From contig NZ_JAOXLP010000003.1 of assembly GCF_025791835.1 (NCBI RefSeq), forward strand, positions 186,001 to 250,000: a stretch of 64,000 nucleotides of DNA, given 5' to 3'. The notes under the pieces were generated by a model. That model was not told the DNA's origin. It saw nothing but the letters and a program-made list of their open reading frames with translations, and did no database searches. Numbering within the stretch: the stretch's first letter is position 1; each line of letters starts with the position of its first letter. Positions 1-8,035 of this stretch are shown piece by piece. Source of the DNA: Roseomonas xinghualingensis. GTDB lineage: Bacteria; Pseudomonadota; Alphaproteobacteria; Acetobacterales; Acetobacteraceae. The translations under genes and the position numbers were made by a program.

Positions 1-2
1 GC

Positions 3-338
3 AAGCAGATCCTGGTGGTGGATGCCCCCGATACGCTTGCCGTCTGCACGCCGGTGGACGGCGACACGGTTGCCGTGATCGGCGAGAACCGGAAGCTGCT
101 GGTCTTCCCGCTGGAACAGGTGCCGGAGATGTCGCGCGGCCGTGGCGTAGCCCTGCAGGGCTATCGGGACGGCGGGCTGGCCGATGTGAAGGTCTTCGCC
201 AAGGCCGATGGCCTCACCTGGCAGCTGGGCGACCGGACGCGGACGGAGACGGCGCTGGCTCCCTGGCGCGCCAATCGTGGCGCCGCGGGCAAGATGCCGC
301 CGAACGGCTTCCCCAAGTCGAACCGCTTCAGCGGCTGA
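3..338 (+). CDS. parC: DNA topoisomerase IV subunit A, C-terminal end (partial)
   Basis: Only the last ~110 codons are present; the gene enters from the left edge. ParC with ParE decatenates daughter chromosomes. The visible part matches the end of the C-terminal beta-pinwheel domain that wraps DNA (IGENRKLLVF, MSRGRGVALQGYRDGG) and the basic tail that follows it. No start codon is in the window, so the frame is open to the edge. It converges on bpt with a strong hairpin between the two stops. Identity rests on the C-terminal domain alone; GyrA is less likely because the tail and the bpt neighbour fit ParC of alphaproteobacteria. Confidence 0.85.
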   Translation, partial: KQILVVDAPDTLAVCTPVDGDTVAVIGENRKLLVFPLEQVPEMSRGRGVALQGYRDGGLADVKVFAKADGLTWQLGDRTRTETALAPWRANRGAAGKMPPNGFPKSNRFSG

Positions 339-352
339 TTCCAGGTGCCTGC

Positions 353-375
353 CCCCGTCCCCGCAGGGGACGGGG
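353..375. terminator. Hairpin between convergent parC and bpt
   Basis: A perfect 10-bp GC stem (CCCCGTCCCC paired with GGGGACGGGG) with a 3-nt loop sits between two convergent stop codons. It has no clear T-tract on either strand, so it is a plausible shared terminator by position and stability only. Confidence 0.5.
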
Positions 376-428
376 CGGTCCTCGCCGCGATCGGCGTCGC
401 GGGGGATGAGCGGCTGCCCGGCGCCGCC

Positions 429-1193
429 CTATCCCACGCTTTCGGGGATCAGCGTCGCCGCCGGCACTTCCCCGTCGCGCAGCGGGTGCCACACGCCGTT
501 GGTCAGGATCTCGCTGGGCTTGAAGGCGGCCTTGTAGGCCATCTTGGTGCTCTGCGGGACCCAGTAGCCCAGATAGACATAGGGCAGGCCCAGTTCCCGG
601 GCCCGCTCCACCAGTTGCAGGATCGCCAGTGTGCCGAGCGAGCGGGCGGCGTGCTCCGGCTCGAAGAAGGAATAGACGGCGGAGAGCCCATCCTTCAGCC
701 AATCGGTCAGGCAGGCGCCGATCAGCCGGTCCGGCGCCTCGCGGAACTCGATCAGCATGGTGGTGATCGGCGTGTCCTCGACCATGGCGCGGTAGTCGTA
801 GAAGCCCATGGCCGCCATGTCGCCGTCCCGATGGCGAGCGCGCTGATAGCGCTGGAAGAGGGCGAACTGCTCGGCCGTGGCGCGGGCGGGCACCTCCTGC
901 GCCACGACCCCGGCATTGGCGCGCTGGATGCGGCGCTGGGTGCGGCTGGGCTGGAAGTCCTCCACCACGATGCGGATCGGGATGCAGGACTGGCAGCCGG
1001 GGCAGACCGGCGCATAGGCAATGTTGTGGCTTCGCCGGAAACCAGCGCGGGAGAGGCGGTCATGCAGTGCTTCCCCTTCCGGGCCCGAAAGCTCGGTCAC
1101 CACTTTCCGCTCCGTCCGCCCGGCCAGGTAGGGGCAGGGCAGGAGAGCGGTGGTGTAGAAGAACTGCGGGCGGCGTTGAGCACGGTGCAGCAT
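429..1193 (-). CDS. bpt: Aspartate/glutamate leucyltransferase (bacterial protein transferase)
   Basis: 254 aa, full family length. Bpt transfers leucine from Leu-tRNA to proteins with N-terminal Asp or Glu, making them substrates for ClpAP through ClpS (N-degron pathway), in the cytosol. The N-terminal half carries the conserved cysteines (Cys64, Cys67, Cys70 in APVCPGCQSC), and the C-terminal acyltransferase fold shows the family motif LPYVYLGYWVPQSTKMAYKA. The start used is an ATG giving MLHRAQRRPQFFYTT, the usual beginning for this family. It lies beside parC, a common alphaproteobacterial arrangement. Confidence 0.93.
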   Translation of the reverse strand: MLHRAQRRPQFFYTTALLPCPYLAGRTERKVVTELSGPEGEALHDRLSRAGFRRSHNIAYAPVCPGCQSCIPIRIVVEDFQPSRTQRRIQRANAGVVAQEVPARATAEQFALFQRYQRARHRDGDMAAMGFYDYRAMVEDTPITTMLIEFREAPDRLIGACLTDWLKDGLSAVYSFFEPEHAARSLGTLAILQLVERARELGLPYVYLGYWVPQSTKMAYKAAFKPSEILTNGVWHPLRDGEVPAATLIPESVG

Positions 1194-1369
1194 GGAATGC
1201 CTAGTTTCGACGGAAACGAGGGCCGCCGTCCATGGTCTTGCACCGCGATGCAGGCGCTGCCCCGGGCAAGGCGTTTCCGCTCGTTCCGTCCAGGAGGAGC
1301 GGAGCTTTCATGATCTGGGGTGCCGGGCCTCCGGCGTCCAGGCACAGCCGTATTTCCAGGGTCCCAGGC

Positions 1370-1411
1370 GCAGCCGCGTTTCTAAGGTTCGCAGCCGCGT
1401 TTCTAAGGTTC
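1370..1411. repeat. 21-bp tandem duplication over a stop codon
   Basis: Two exact tandem copies of a 21-bp unit (1370-1390 and 1391-1411, beginning GCAGCCGCG), with a third partial GCAGCCGCG at 1417-1425 and a degenerate relative near 1344-1362. The stop codon of the penicillin-acylase gene (1403-1405 on the minus strand) is inside the right copy, and the left copy repeats the same last codons and stop beyond the gene. It looks like slippage duplication of the 3' end of that gene. Confidence 0.7.
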
Positions 1412-3748
1412 AAGGCGCAGCCGCGCCATGGCCGGTGCCTGGGCGGGCAGGGGGGTGAGCCGGCCCGCCGCCCATCCGGGCATCATGTCGCGCCAGTGCC
1501 GGGAGAAGGGGTTGCCCGACTGGCCTGTGGCGATCGCCGCCGCCACCCCATCGGGCGCGGCGAGGTCCATCACGATCCGAAGCCCCGGCCCATGGATATG
1601 GGAGAAGTCCCTCCCCATGCCGCCACGGTTGATGGTCTGGCCATCACCCGGCGTCGGCGCCTCGATCCGCAACCACTCGCCGAGCAGGGGCACGAAGCGC
1701 AGCAACGGGTGCTCCAGCCGGATGCGATGCGCCTCGCCCCAGCGCCAGGCGGCGGAGTCCTCGCCGAAACGCGGTGTCAGCCCGGCGACGGCCGCTTCCA
1801 GGGCACGGGCGGAGAGAGCCTCACAGCCCCCCGTGCCACACCAGCCGGCGCCCTCCGGCGAAAGCAGGGTGCGCAGGAATTCCGGCTCCGCCGTCCAGGC
1901 CTCTCCCGGCACGCCACCCTGGGCCAGGGCCATACGGCCCAGTTCCCGGGTCCAGGCATTGAAGATCAGCGGCTGGGGCAGTTCCGGACGCATCGCGCCA
2001 TCCCAGCCGATCAGCAGGTCGCGCGCGGCTCCGGCCGGCCCGTTGGGGCGCGGCGCGGCGAGGAGCAGCGGCAGCATCTCTCGCGCCATGAGGCTGGTGG
2101 CATCCGCTTGCATCGCTGCGAAATCGCCGGGCGCATGGCGCTGGCGCTGGCGCAGCAGCTCCCCGATACGGCGGAAGCGCCAGTCGCCGAACCAGTCGCG
2201 CCCGAGGAAGGCCCCGCCCTGGGCCGGTTGCACGCGGTTGTTGGCATTGGCCACCACATCGCTGGTAGGCGCCACGACATGCGGCATGGCATCGAAGGGG
2301 ACCCAGCCTATCCAGTCATGCACGCCATCCCAGCCGGGCACCGGCACGGAGCCGTCGCCGGCCGCGCGCAGCGGGGTGCGGCCTGTGAGGAACATGGCGA
2401 TGCCACCCGCCGCATCGGCCACCATCAGGTTCTGCGCCGGAGAGGCGATCAGCGCCGCCGCGGCCCGTGCCTCAGCGATGGAGCCTGCCCTGTTCAGCGC
2501 CAGCAGCCCCGCCGCCTGGCTGTCCCCTGGGGCCAGATTGGCCATGGCGACGGCCATTACCCGGTCGCCCGGCGGGGTGTCATCCAGGTCCGAGATCACC
2601 GGGCCATGGCGCGTCTCGCGGACGCGCAGCACCACATCCGCACGGCCCCGCACGGCGATGCGCTCCTCCCGGACCGTGAAGGGCCGTGGGCCCTCGGGCG
2701 TCTCATAGGCATCCGGGCCGGCGAGCCGCTCGATGAAGAGGTCCTGGGTGTCCGAATGGGTGGTGGTGAAGCCCCAGGCCAGGCGCTCGTTGCGGCCGAT
2801 GACGATCATCGGCACGCCCGGCGCGGTGGCTCCTGCCAGGAAGCGGCCGCCCGGCAGCTCAATGCGCGCGAGGTACCAGAGCGTCGGCGCCTGGAGCGCG
2901 AGATGCGGGTCGGCCGCCAGCAGCGCTCCGCCGGTGGTAGAGCGCGATGGGGCCACGGCCCAGGCATTGGAGGCGGAATTCGGCAGCGGGGCATCCTCGC
3001 CCCAGCGCGGGGTGGCGGCCAGCAGTCCCGCGAGGCGCTGCGGTTCCGGCAAGGCGGCAAGATCGGCGCGGCCGTGGCTGTCATCCGAGGGCCAGAGCTG
3101 CCAGAGGCGCTCGGCGGGCAGGATGGCCGCCAGCCGCGCGCGCTCGGTTTCCACGCGCCAGTTGCCGGAAAGCCAGAGGCCCATGACCTTGCCCCAGAGA
3201 AGGCTGTCCGAGGGATGCCATGGCTCCGGCACGCCCAGCGCCAGGAACTCCGGCGCGGCGAAGCGGCCGCGCGTGCGGATCCAGGCATTCACCCCGGCGG
3301 CATAGGCTTCCAGCAGATCCTGCGCATTGGCAGGAAGGGCGGCAAGATCGGCCTCGGCGCGCTGGCGGAGGCCCAGGGTGCGGACGAAGCGGTCCATGCG
3401 CAGGGTGGAGGGGCCGGCGATCTCGCTCAGCCGCCCGGCACCGCCTCGGCGCGTCATCTCCATCTGGAAGAGCCGGTCGCGGGCATGCAGCACGCCCATG
3501 GCCATGGCGGCATCCCGCTCGGACTGCGCCCGGATGCGGGGGATGCCATGCGCGTCAAAGCCGATCTCGACCGGGGCGGAGAGGCCGGCGAGCCGCAGTG
3601 CCTCCTCCTCTCCTGGAAGGGTCATCCAGATCGCGCCGGCCAGCAGCGTGATGAGCAGGATTGGGATGCCCAGCACCAGCAGGACCGCGCGGCGCAGCCA
3701 GCGCCAGGGGGAAGGAACGTGCCGGTGAGCAGGAGCCATCGCCGCCAT
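1403..3748 (-). CDS. Penicillin acylase family protein (Ntn hydrolase), membrane anchored
   Basis: 781 aa, normal for the family. Members hydrolyse amide bonds (beta-lactam side chains, acyl-homoserine lactones, other N-acyl compounds) after autocatalytic cleavage into alpha and beta chains. A transmembrane or signal-anchor segment at about residues 20-42 predicts export to the periplasmic side. The alpha-chain motif HARDRLFQMEMTRR is at about 88-101. The nucleophile is likely Ser260 in NSASNAWAVAP, followed by LLAADPHLALQAP, the canonical start of the beta chain. No partner genes indicate the substrate. The ATG at 3748 keeps the membrane segment; an internal start would remove it. Confidence 0.88.
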   Translation of the reverse strand: MAAMAPAHRHVPSPWRWLRRAVLLVLGIPILLITLLAGAIWMTLPGEEEALRLAGLSAPVEIGFDAHGIPRIRAQSERDAAMAMGVLHARDRLFQMEMTRRGGAGRLSEIAGPSTLRMDRFVRTLGLRQRAEADLAALPANAQDLLEAYAAGVNAWIRTRGRFAAPEFLALGVPEPWHPSDSLLWGKVMGLWLSGNWRVETERARLAAILPAERLWQLWPSDDSHGRADLAALPEPQRLAGLLAATPRWGEDAPLPNSASNAWAVAPSRSTTGGALLAADPHLALQAPTLWYLARIELPGGRFLAGATAPGVPMIVIGRNERLAWGFTTTHSDTQDLFIERLAGPDAYETPEGPRPFTVREERIAVRGRADVVLRVRETRHGPVISDLDDTPPGDRVMAVAMANLAPGDSQAAGLLALNRAGSIAEARAAAALIASPAQNLMVADAAGGIAMFLTGRTPLRAAGDGSVPVPGWDGVHDWIGWVPFDAMPHVVAPTSDVVANANNRVQPAQGGAFLGRDWFGDWRFRRIGELLRQRQRHAPGDFAAMQADATSLMAREMLPLLLAAPRPNGPAGAARDLLIGWDGAMRPELPQPLIFNAWTRELGRMALAQGGVPGEAWTAEPEFLRTLLSPEGAGWCGTGGCEALSARALEAAVAGLTPRFGEDSAAWRWGEAHRIRLEHPLLRFVPLLGEWLRIEAPTPGDGQTINRGGMGRDFSHIHGPGLRIVMDLAAPDGVAAAIATGQSGNPFSRHWRDMMPGWAAGRLTPLPAQAPAMARLRLEP

Positions 3749-3771
3749 ATGGCCCGGAGTCCCGCCGCTGG

Positions 3772-5658
3772 CTATGTCGGAACGGACTTGCGCTGCTGTC
3801 GGCCCGCGGCGTTGGCCAGGGCTTCGCGCAGCGCCTCCAGACCATAGGGTTTGCGGAGCAGGGGAAGGCCTGCCTCGGCCACGCGCGCGGGAGCGCCGCC
3901 ATAGCCGCTGGTCAGCAGCACCGGCAGGCCCGGGCGTCTGGCCGCCACGCTCCGGGCCAGATCCAGCCCGTCCATGCCGCCAGGCATCAGCACATCCGTG
4001 AAGACGAGATCCGCCTCCAGACCACGCTCCAGCATTTCCAGCGCATCGGCCGGAGAGGAGGCCCGCACCGCGGCGTGTTCCAGGTGCCGCATCATGTCGA
4101 GCACGAGGGAGGCCACGGCGTCATCATCCTCCACCACCAGCACCCGCAGCGAACGCGCCGCGGCGGTGTTCGGCGCCGCCTCCTTGCTTGCCTCCTCATG
4201 GGCGCGCGGCAGCAGCAGGGTGACGCAGGTGCCCTGGCCGGGCTTGCTGCTCACCCGCGCCACACCGCCGCTCTGGCGAGCGAAGCCATAGACCTGCGCA
4301 AGGCCCAGTCCGTTCCCGCCGCCGCCCTTGGTGGTGAAGAAGGGCTCGAAGGCACGGGCCAGCGCCTCGGGCGCCATGCCGGTGCCATTGTCCTCCACAT
4401 CGAGGCGCAGGAAATCGCCACTCAACTCGTCCGCCTCCTCTGTTCCGGCAAGGGTGACGTTCTGCACGGCGATACGCAGCCTGCCGCCACGCGGCATGGC
4501 ATCCTGCGCGTTCAGGGCGAGGTTGGTGACCGCCAGCTCCATTTCGGAAGGGTCCGCCATGACGGGCCAGGTGCCTTCCGGCGCATCGATCTCGACGGTG
4601 ATGTCGGCGCGGAGCGAGCGGGACAGAAGGGCGTCGATTTCGGCAAGCCAGGGGCCGAGCGCCACCGGCTCCGGTCGCAGCGCCTGTCGGCGGGCGAAGG
4701 TCAGCAGGCGGCGGGTGAGGTCCGCGCCGCGCTGGGCAGCCTGGGCGATGCTGGCGAGCAGCTTCTCGCGCCGCGCCGGGTCATCGGCACGCGCGAGGAG
4801 GGAGATGCCGGCCATCACCACCGCCAGGAGGTTGTTGAAGTCATGCGCAACGCCGCCGGTAAGCTGGCCGAGGGCTTCCAGCTTCAGGGTCTGGGTCAGG
4901 CGTGCCTGGGCCGCCTCCCGCGCCGCCATCTCGCGCTCCACCTCTCGCTGGAGGTTGGCATTGGCATCGCGCAGGGCCAGCTCGGCCCGCTTGCGCGCGG
5001 TGATGTCGATGCAGAGACCGGTGACGCGCTTCGCCGCGCCGTCTTCGCCGCGATGCAGCCTGCCGCGCGCGGAGAGCCACAGAATATCGCCCCGGCTGTT
5101 ATGCGCGCGGTACTCAACCTCGAATTCCGGGCCTCCCTCCTTCAGGCTTTGCTGCAGAACCCGCTCCACCTCCGCGCGGTCATCCGGAAGGACGCTGGCG
5201 AGCCAGGCCTCGAAGGAAGGCTTGATGCTGCGGCCCAGGCCGAGAAGATCGCGATACTCCTCGGACCAGGTGACGGCGCCGGTGGAGAGGTCCCAGTCCC
5301 AGGCGCCGGCGCCGGCATAGCGATGCGCCAGGCGGACCCGCTCCTCGCTTTCCCGCAAGGCCGTGTCGATCGCCAGCAGCTCGGCGCGGCGATCCGCGAC
5401 CTCATCCGCCAATGCGGCATTCGCCTCCTCAAGCTCCGAGGCGAGGCTCCAGAGATCCTGCAGCGCGGCGCCCAGAAGCGTGTCGTCCTCCTCGGCGGCC
5501 GCGAGGCGGGCTGAGGCAAGGGCGCGGCCGACCGCGACCTGCCGCTCGGCAGCCTTCAGCCGCCGGGAGAGGGACGCCGCCTCCGCTCGTGCTTCAGTCA
5601 GCGCGAGATGCAGGTCATCAGACTGCCCGCCCGATGCCCCGGAGTCGCTCTCCCGCAT
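3772..5658 (-). CDS. PAS-domain hybrid sensor histidine kinase with receiver
   Basis: About 628 aa from the ATG at 5658; an upstream in-frame start at 5721 would add 21 poorly conserved residues. Order of domains: coiled-coil N-terminus, PAS/PAC (ESEERVRLAHRYAGAGAWDW to VTGLCIDITARKRAE), a second coiled coil, HisKA with the phospho-acceptor His in GGVAHDFNNLLAVV, HATPase_c (NLALNAQDAM, DNGTGM, GGGNGLGLAQVYGF), then a receiver domain (VLVVEDDDAV, FTDVLMPGGMDG, LLRKPYG). No transmembrane segment is seen, so it should be cytosolic. The closest style is the FixL-like/blue-light kinase group. No separate response regulator is adjacent, so the signal and output are unknown. It ends 23 nt from the start of the acylase gene. 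Confidence 0.88.
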   Translation of the reverse strand: MRESDSGASGGQSDDLHLALTEARAEAASLSRRLKAAERQVAVGRALASARLAAAEEDDTLLGAALQDLWSLASELEEANAALADEVADRRAELLAIDTALRESEERVRLAHRYAGAGAWDWDLSTGAVTWSEEYRDLLGLGRSIKPSFEAWLASVLPDDRAEVERVLQQSLKEGGPEFEVEYRAHNSRGDILWLSARGRLHRGEDGAAKRVTGLCIDITARKRAELALRDANANLQREVEREMAAREAAQARLTQTLKLEALGQLTGGVAHDFNNLLAVVMAGISLLARADDPARREKLLASIAQAAQRGADLTRRLLTFARRQALRPEPVALGPWLAEIDALLSRSLRADITVEIDAPEGTWPVMADPSEMELAVTNLALNAQDAMPRGGRLRIAVQNVTLAGTEEADELSGDFLRLDVEDNGTGMAPEALARAFEPFFTTKGGGGNGLGLAQVYGFARQSGGVARVSSKPGQGTCVTLLLPRAHEEASKEAAPNTAAARSLRVLVVEDDDAVASLVLDMMRHLEHAAVRASSPADALEMLERGLEADLVFTDVLMPGGMDGLDLARSVAARRPGLPVLLTSGYGGAPARVAEAGLPLLRKPYGLEALREALANAAGRQQRKSVPT

Positions 5659-5770
5659 GGGCGCCTGCCGTTGCACAGATCCTCCACACCTAATTGGCTT
5701 GTGGCGTGAAGAACGGCGCAAAGGGCGGTGAGTTGAGAGAGAAGCGGCTGCCGGCGCCGCTTTGAGGAAT

Positions 5771-6571
5771 TCAGATCAGCTGTGTCCCCAACTCGGCCGC
5801 CTCGGCGGCCAGCAGTGGCAGCAGCCGTTCCGCCATGCCGCCATCCGGATGCAGGGCGAGGGGCGCGCCGATATTGAGCGCGGCAACCACCTTGCCGTCA
5901 TAGCGGCGCAGAGGCACGGCGAGAGAGCGGAAGCCCAGCTCCATCTCCTCCTCCACCAGCGCATGCCCGGATTCGCGCGCGCCGAGAATGGCGGCACGGA
6001 TGCGGGCTGGATCGGTTTCGGTACGCGGCGTGATCGGGTTTGGCCGCAAGCTGGCCAGAAACCCATCCAGCGCCGCATCGGGCAGGGCGGCGAGGAGAAC
6101 GCGTCCCAGCGCCGTGCAATGGGCGGGCAGGCGCGTGCCGATCATGCCGTTGAAGGGCAGGAGCCGTGCCGGCTGGCCATAGGCGACGAAGACGATGTCC
6201 TCGCCATCCAGCATGGCGGCCGAGCAGGCGGCCATGGTGGCGTTGGAGATGCGCTCGCAACGCGGCTGCAGCAGCGTGGAGATGCCGTTCGAGCCGAGAT
6301 AGCCGGAGGCAAGCCGCAGCACGCGTGGCGTAAGGCGGAAGAGACGTCCGTCACACTCCACCAACCCAAGATTCGATAAGGTGTGCAGGGCACGCCGCGT
6401 GGTGGCGCGGGGCAGATCCACGGCACGGGCTGCTTCTGCCAGGGTCATCTGGCGGCGCTCCGGCCCGAAGGCCGAGAGAATGGCCAGGCCGCGTGCCAGG
6501 GCTTCCGAATGGTCCGGCCCATGGGCCGCGCGCTCCCGCCGTTCCGCCGCTTCGGCGCCCAGTCTCGGCAT
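5771..6571 (-). CDS. IclR family transcriptional regulator
   Basis: 266 aa from the ATG at 6571, which is preceded by GGAACGGAACG; the longer reading back to 6646 would run into the divergent promoter region. The N-terminal winged helix (LARGLAILSAFGPERRQMTLAEAARAVDLPRATTRRALHTL) and the C-terminal effector domain (LPAHCTALGRVLLAALPDA, ESGHALVEEEMELGFRSLAVPLR) match the PcaR/PcaU/PobR branch that senses aromatic acids. It is divergent from the Rieske oxygenase gene, so it probably controls that operon. Two palindromes lie in the shared intergenic region. Confidence 0.9.
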   Translation of the reverse strand: MPRLGAEAAERRERAAHGPDHSEALARGLAILSAFGPERRQMTLAEAARAVDLPRATTRRALHTLSNLGLVECDGRLFRLTPRVLRLASGYLGSNGISTLLQPRCERISNATMAACSAAMLDGEDIVFVAYGQPARLLPFNGMIGTRLPAHCTALGRVLLAALPDAALDGFLASLRPNPITPRTETDPARIRAAILGARESGHALVEEEMELGFRSLAVPLRRYDGKVVAALNIGAPLALHPDGGMAERLLPLLAAEAAELGTQLI

Positions 6572-6590
6572 CGTTCCGTTCCTACCCCGA

Positions 6591-6651
6591 CGCAATATTG
6601 CGCCTCGCGCGGATGGGGTTCTACAGTCGCACGAAAGTTCGGTCACCGGAC
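6591..6651. promoter_or_regulatory. Palindromes in the IclR / Rieske divergent promoter
   Basis: The 101-bp divergent gap holds a perfect 12-bp palindrome CGCAATATTGCG (6591-6602) and an imperfect one, GTTCGGTCACCGGAC (6637-6651). IclR proteins bind palindromes of this size as dimers, so these are candidate operators. The second lies just upstream of the Shine-Dalgarno (GGAGGGG, about 6656-6662) of the oxygenase. Confidence 0.45.
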
Positions 6652-6672
6652 ATTCTGGAGGGGTCCACCACC

Positions 6673-8010
6673 ATGATGAGTGCGGAGCAGAACCGCCGGC
6701 TGACGCAGGTGGGACCAGGAACCCCGGGAGGCGCGCTGCTGCGCCGCTACTGGCAGCCGATCGCCTTGCTGGACGAGTTGGAGGGGCCGCGCCCCATCCG
6801 CCCGGTGCGAGCGCTTGGCCAGGATTTCGTGCTGTTCCGAGACGAGGCGGGGCATCTTGGCCTGATCGACCGCGACTGCCCGCATCGCGGCGTGGACCTC
6901 ACCTATGGGCGGCTGGAGGATGGCGGTTTGCGCTGCCCCTTTCATGGCTGGCTCTTCGCCACGGACGGGCGCTGCCTGGAGACGCCGGCGGAGCCGGAGG
7001 GCAGTACGCTCTGCCAGCGCATCCGCACGCGCTCCTATCCGGTGCAGGTCCGCTCCGGCATCGTCTTCGCCTATCTCGGCGAGGGTGAGGCACCGGCATT
7101 GCCCGCCTTCGACTGCTTCGTGGCGCCGGAGACGCACACCTTCGCCTTCAAGGGGCTGATCGAGTGCAACTGGCTGCAGGCGCTGGAAGTGGGCATCGAT
7201 CCCGCCCATGCCTCCTTCCTGCACCGCTTCTTCGAGGATGGGGACGAGAAGGAAGCCTATGGCAAGCAGTTCCGCGGCGCCTCCGACGGCTCCGACCTGC
7301 CGATGACCTATGTGCTGCGCGAGTTCCCGCGCCCGCAGATCGAGGTGGAGAACACGGATTACGGCCTGCGCCTGACCGCGCTGCGCCGCATCAGCGACCA
7401 GACCACGCATGTGCGCGTGACCAACCTGTATTTCCCGCAGGCCTTCGTCATCCCGATGAGCGCGGAGATGACGATCACCCAATGGCACATGCCGGTGGAT
7501 GACACGCGCTGCTACTGGATCGCGATCTTCACGAGCTTCGGCGCGCCGGTGGACCATGCCACCATGCGTGCGCAGCGGCTGGAGACCTACGCGCTGCCCG
7601 ATTACCTGCCGCGCCGGAACCGCCGCAACGAATATGGCTATGACCCACAGGAGCAGGCGAGCCAGACCTATACGGGCATGGGCCACGACATCAACACGCA
7701 TGACCAGTGGGCGGTGGAGAGTCAGGGCGCGATCCAGGACCGCACGCGGGAGCATCTCGCCTCTACCGACAAGGCGATCGCCGCCAATCGTCGCCTTCTG
7801 ATGCGTGCCATGGCGGCCATGGAGGAGGGAAGGGCGCCGCTGATGGCCGTGGGGCCGGACGAGGCCGCTTCCATGACCGGGCCGGCCACGATCGACGGCA
7901 TGGCGCCGACGGAAGGCTGGCAGGCTCATTGGCGCGCCGCCGTCGCCCGCCGCCGCTCCGCCGCGCCATGGTCCCCGCCCGCGCTCAGTCTGGGCCTGGC
8001 GGCGGAGTGA
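6673..8010 (+). CDS. Rieske [2Fe-2S] aromatic ring-hydroxylating oxygenase, alpha subunit
   Basis: 445 aa from the ATG pair at 6673, preceded by GGAGGGG; the frame is open further upstream but that part crosses the regulator promoter. The Rieske cluster ligands are Cys69/His71 (DRDCPHRG) and Cys88/His91 (LRCPFHGW). The mononuclear iron site is Asp176-X2-His179-X4-His184 (GIDPAHASFLHRFFED). This is the phthalate/phenoxybenzoate dioxygenase-like single-component type. It needs a reductase, and none is encoded nearby. It starts a probable operon with a glutamine-synthetase-like ligase (26 nt gap) and an ABC importer. The substrate is not known from sequence. Confidence 0.9.
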   Translation: MMSAEQNRRLTQVGPGTPGGALLRRYWQPIALLDELEGPRPIRPVRALGQDFVLFRDEAGHLGLIDRDCPHRGVDLTYGRLEDGGLRCPFHGWLFATDGRCLETPAEPEGSTLCQRIRTRSYPVQVRSGIVFAYLGEGEAPALPAFDCFVAPETHTFAFKGLIECNWLQALEVGIDPAHASFLHRFFEDGDEKEAYGKQFRGASDGSDLPMTYVLREFPRPQIEVENTDYGLRLTALRRISDQTTHVRVTNLYFPQAFVIPMSAEMTITQWHMPVDDTRCYWIAIFTSFGAPVDHATMRAQRLETYALPDYLPRRNRRNEYGYDPQEQASQTYTGMGHDINTHDQWAVESQGAIQDRTREHLASTDKAIAANRRLLMRAMAAMEEGRAPLMAVGPDEAASMTGPATIDGMAPTEGWQAHWRAAVARRRSAAPWSPPALSLGLAAE

Positions 8011-8035
8011 GCGCGCCGAAGGAGGCTTCGGCCCG

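Noticed and set aside
1232..3847. Long plus-strand open frame (871 codons) opposite the penicillin-acylase gene
   Set aside because: It is antisense to a clear family protein; its translation is low-complexity (Arg/Gly/His/Ala) with no motifs, a common effect of GC-rich third positions.
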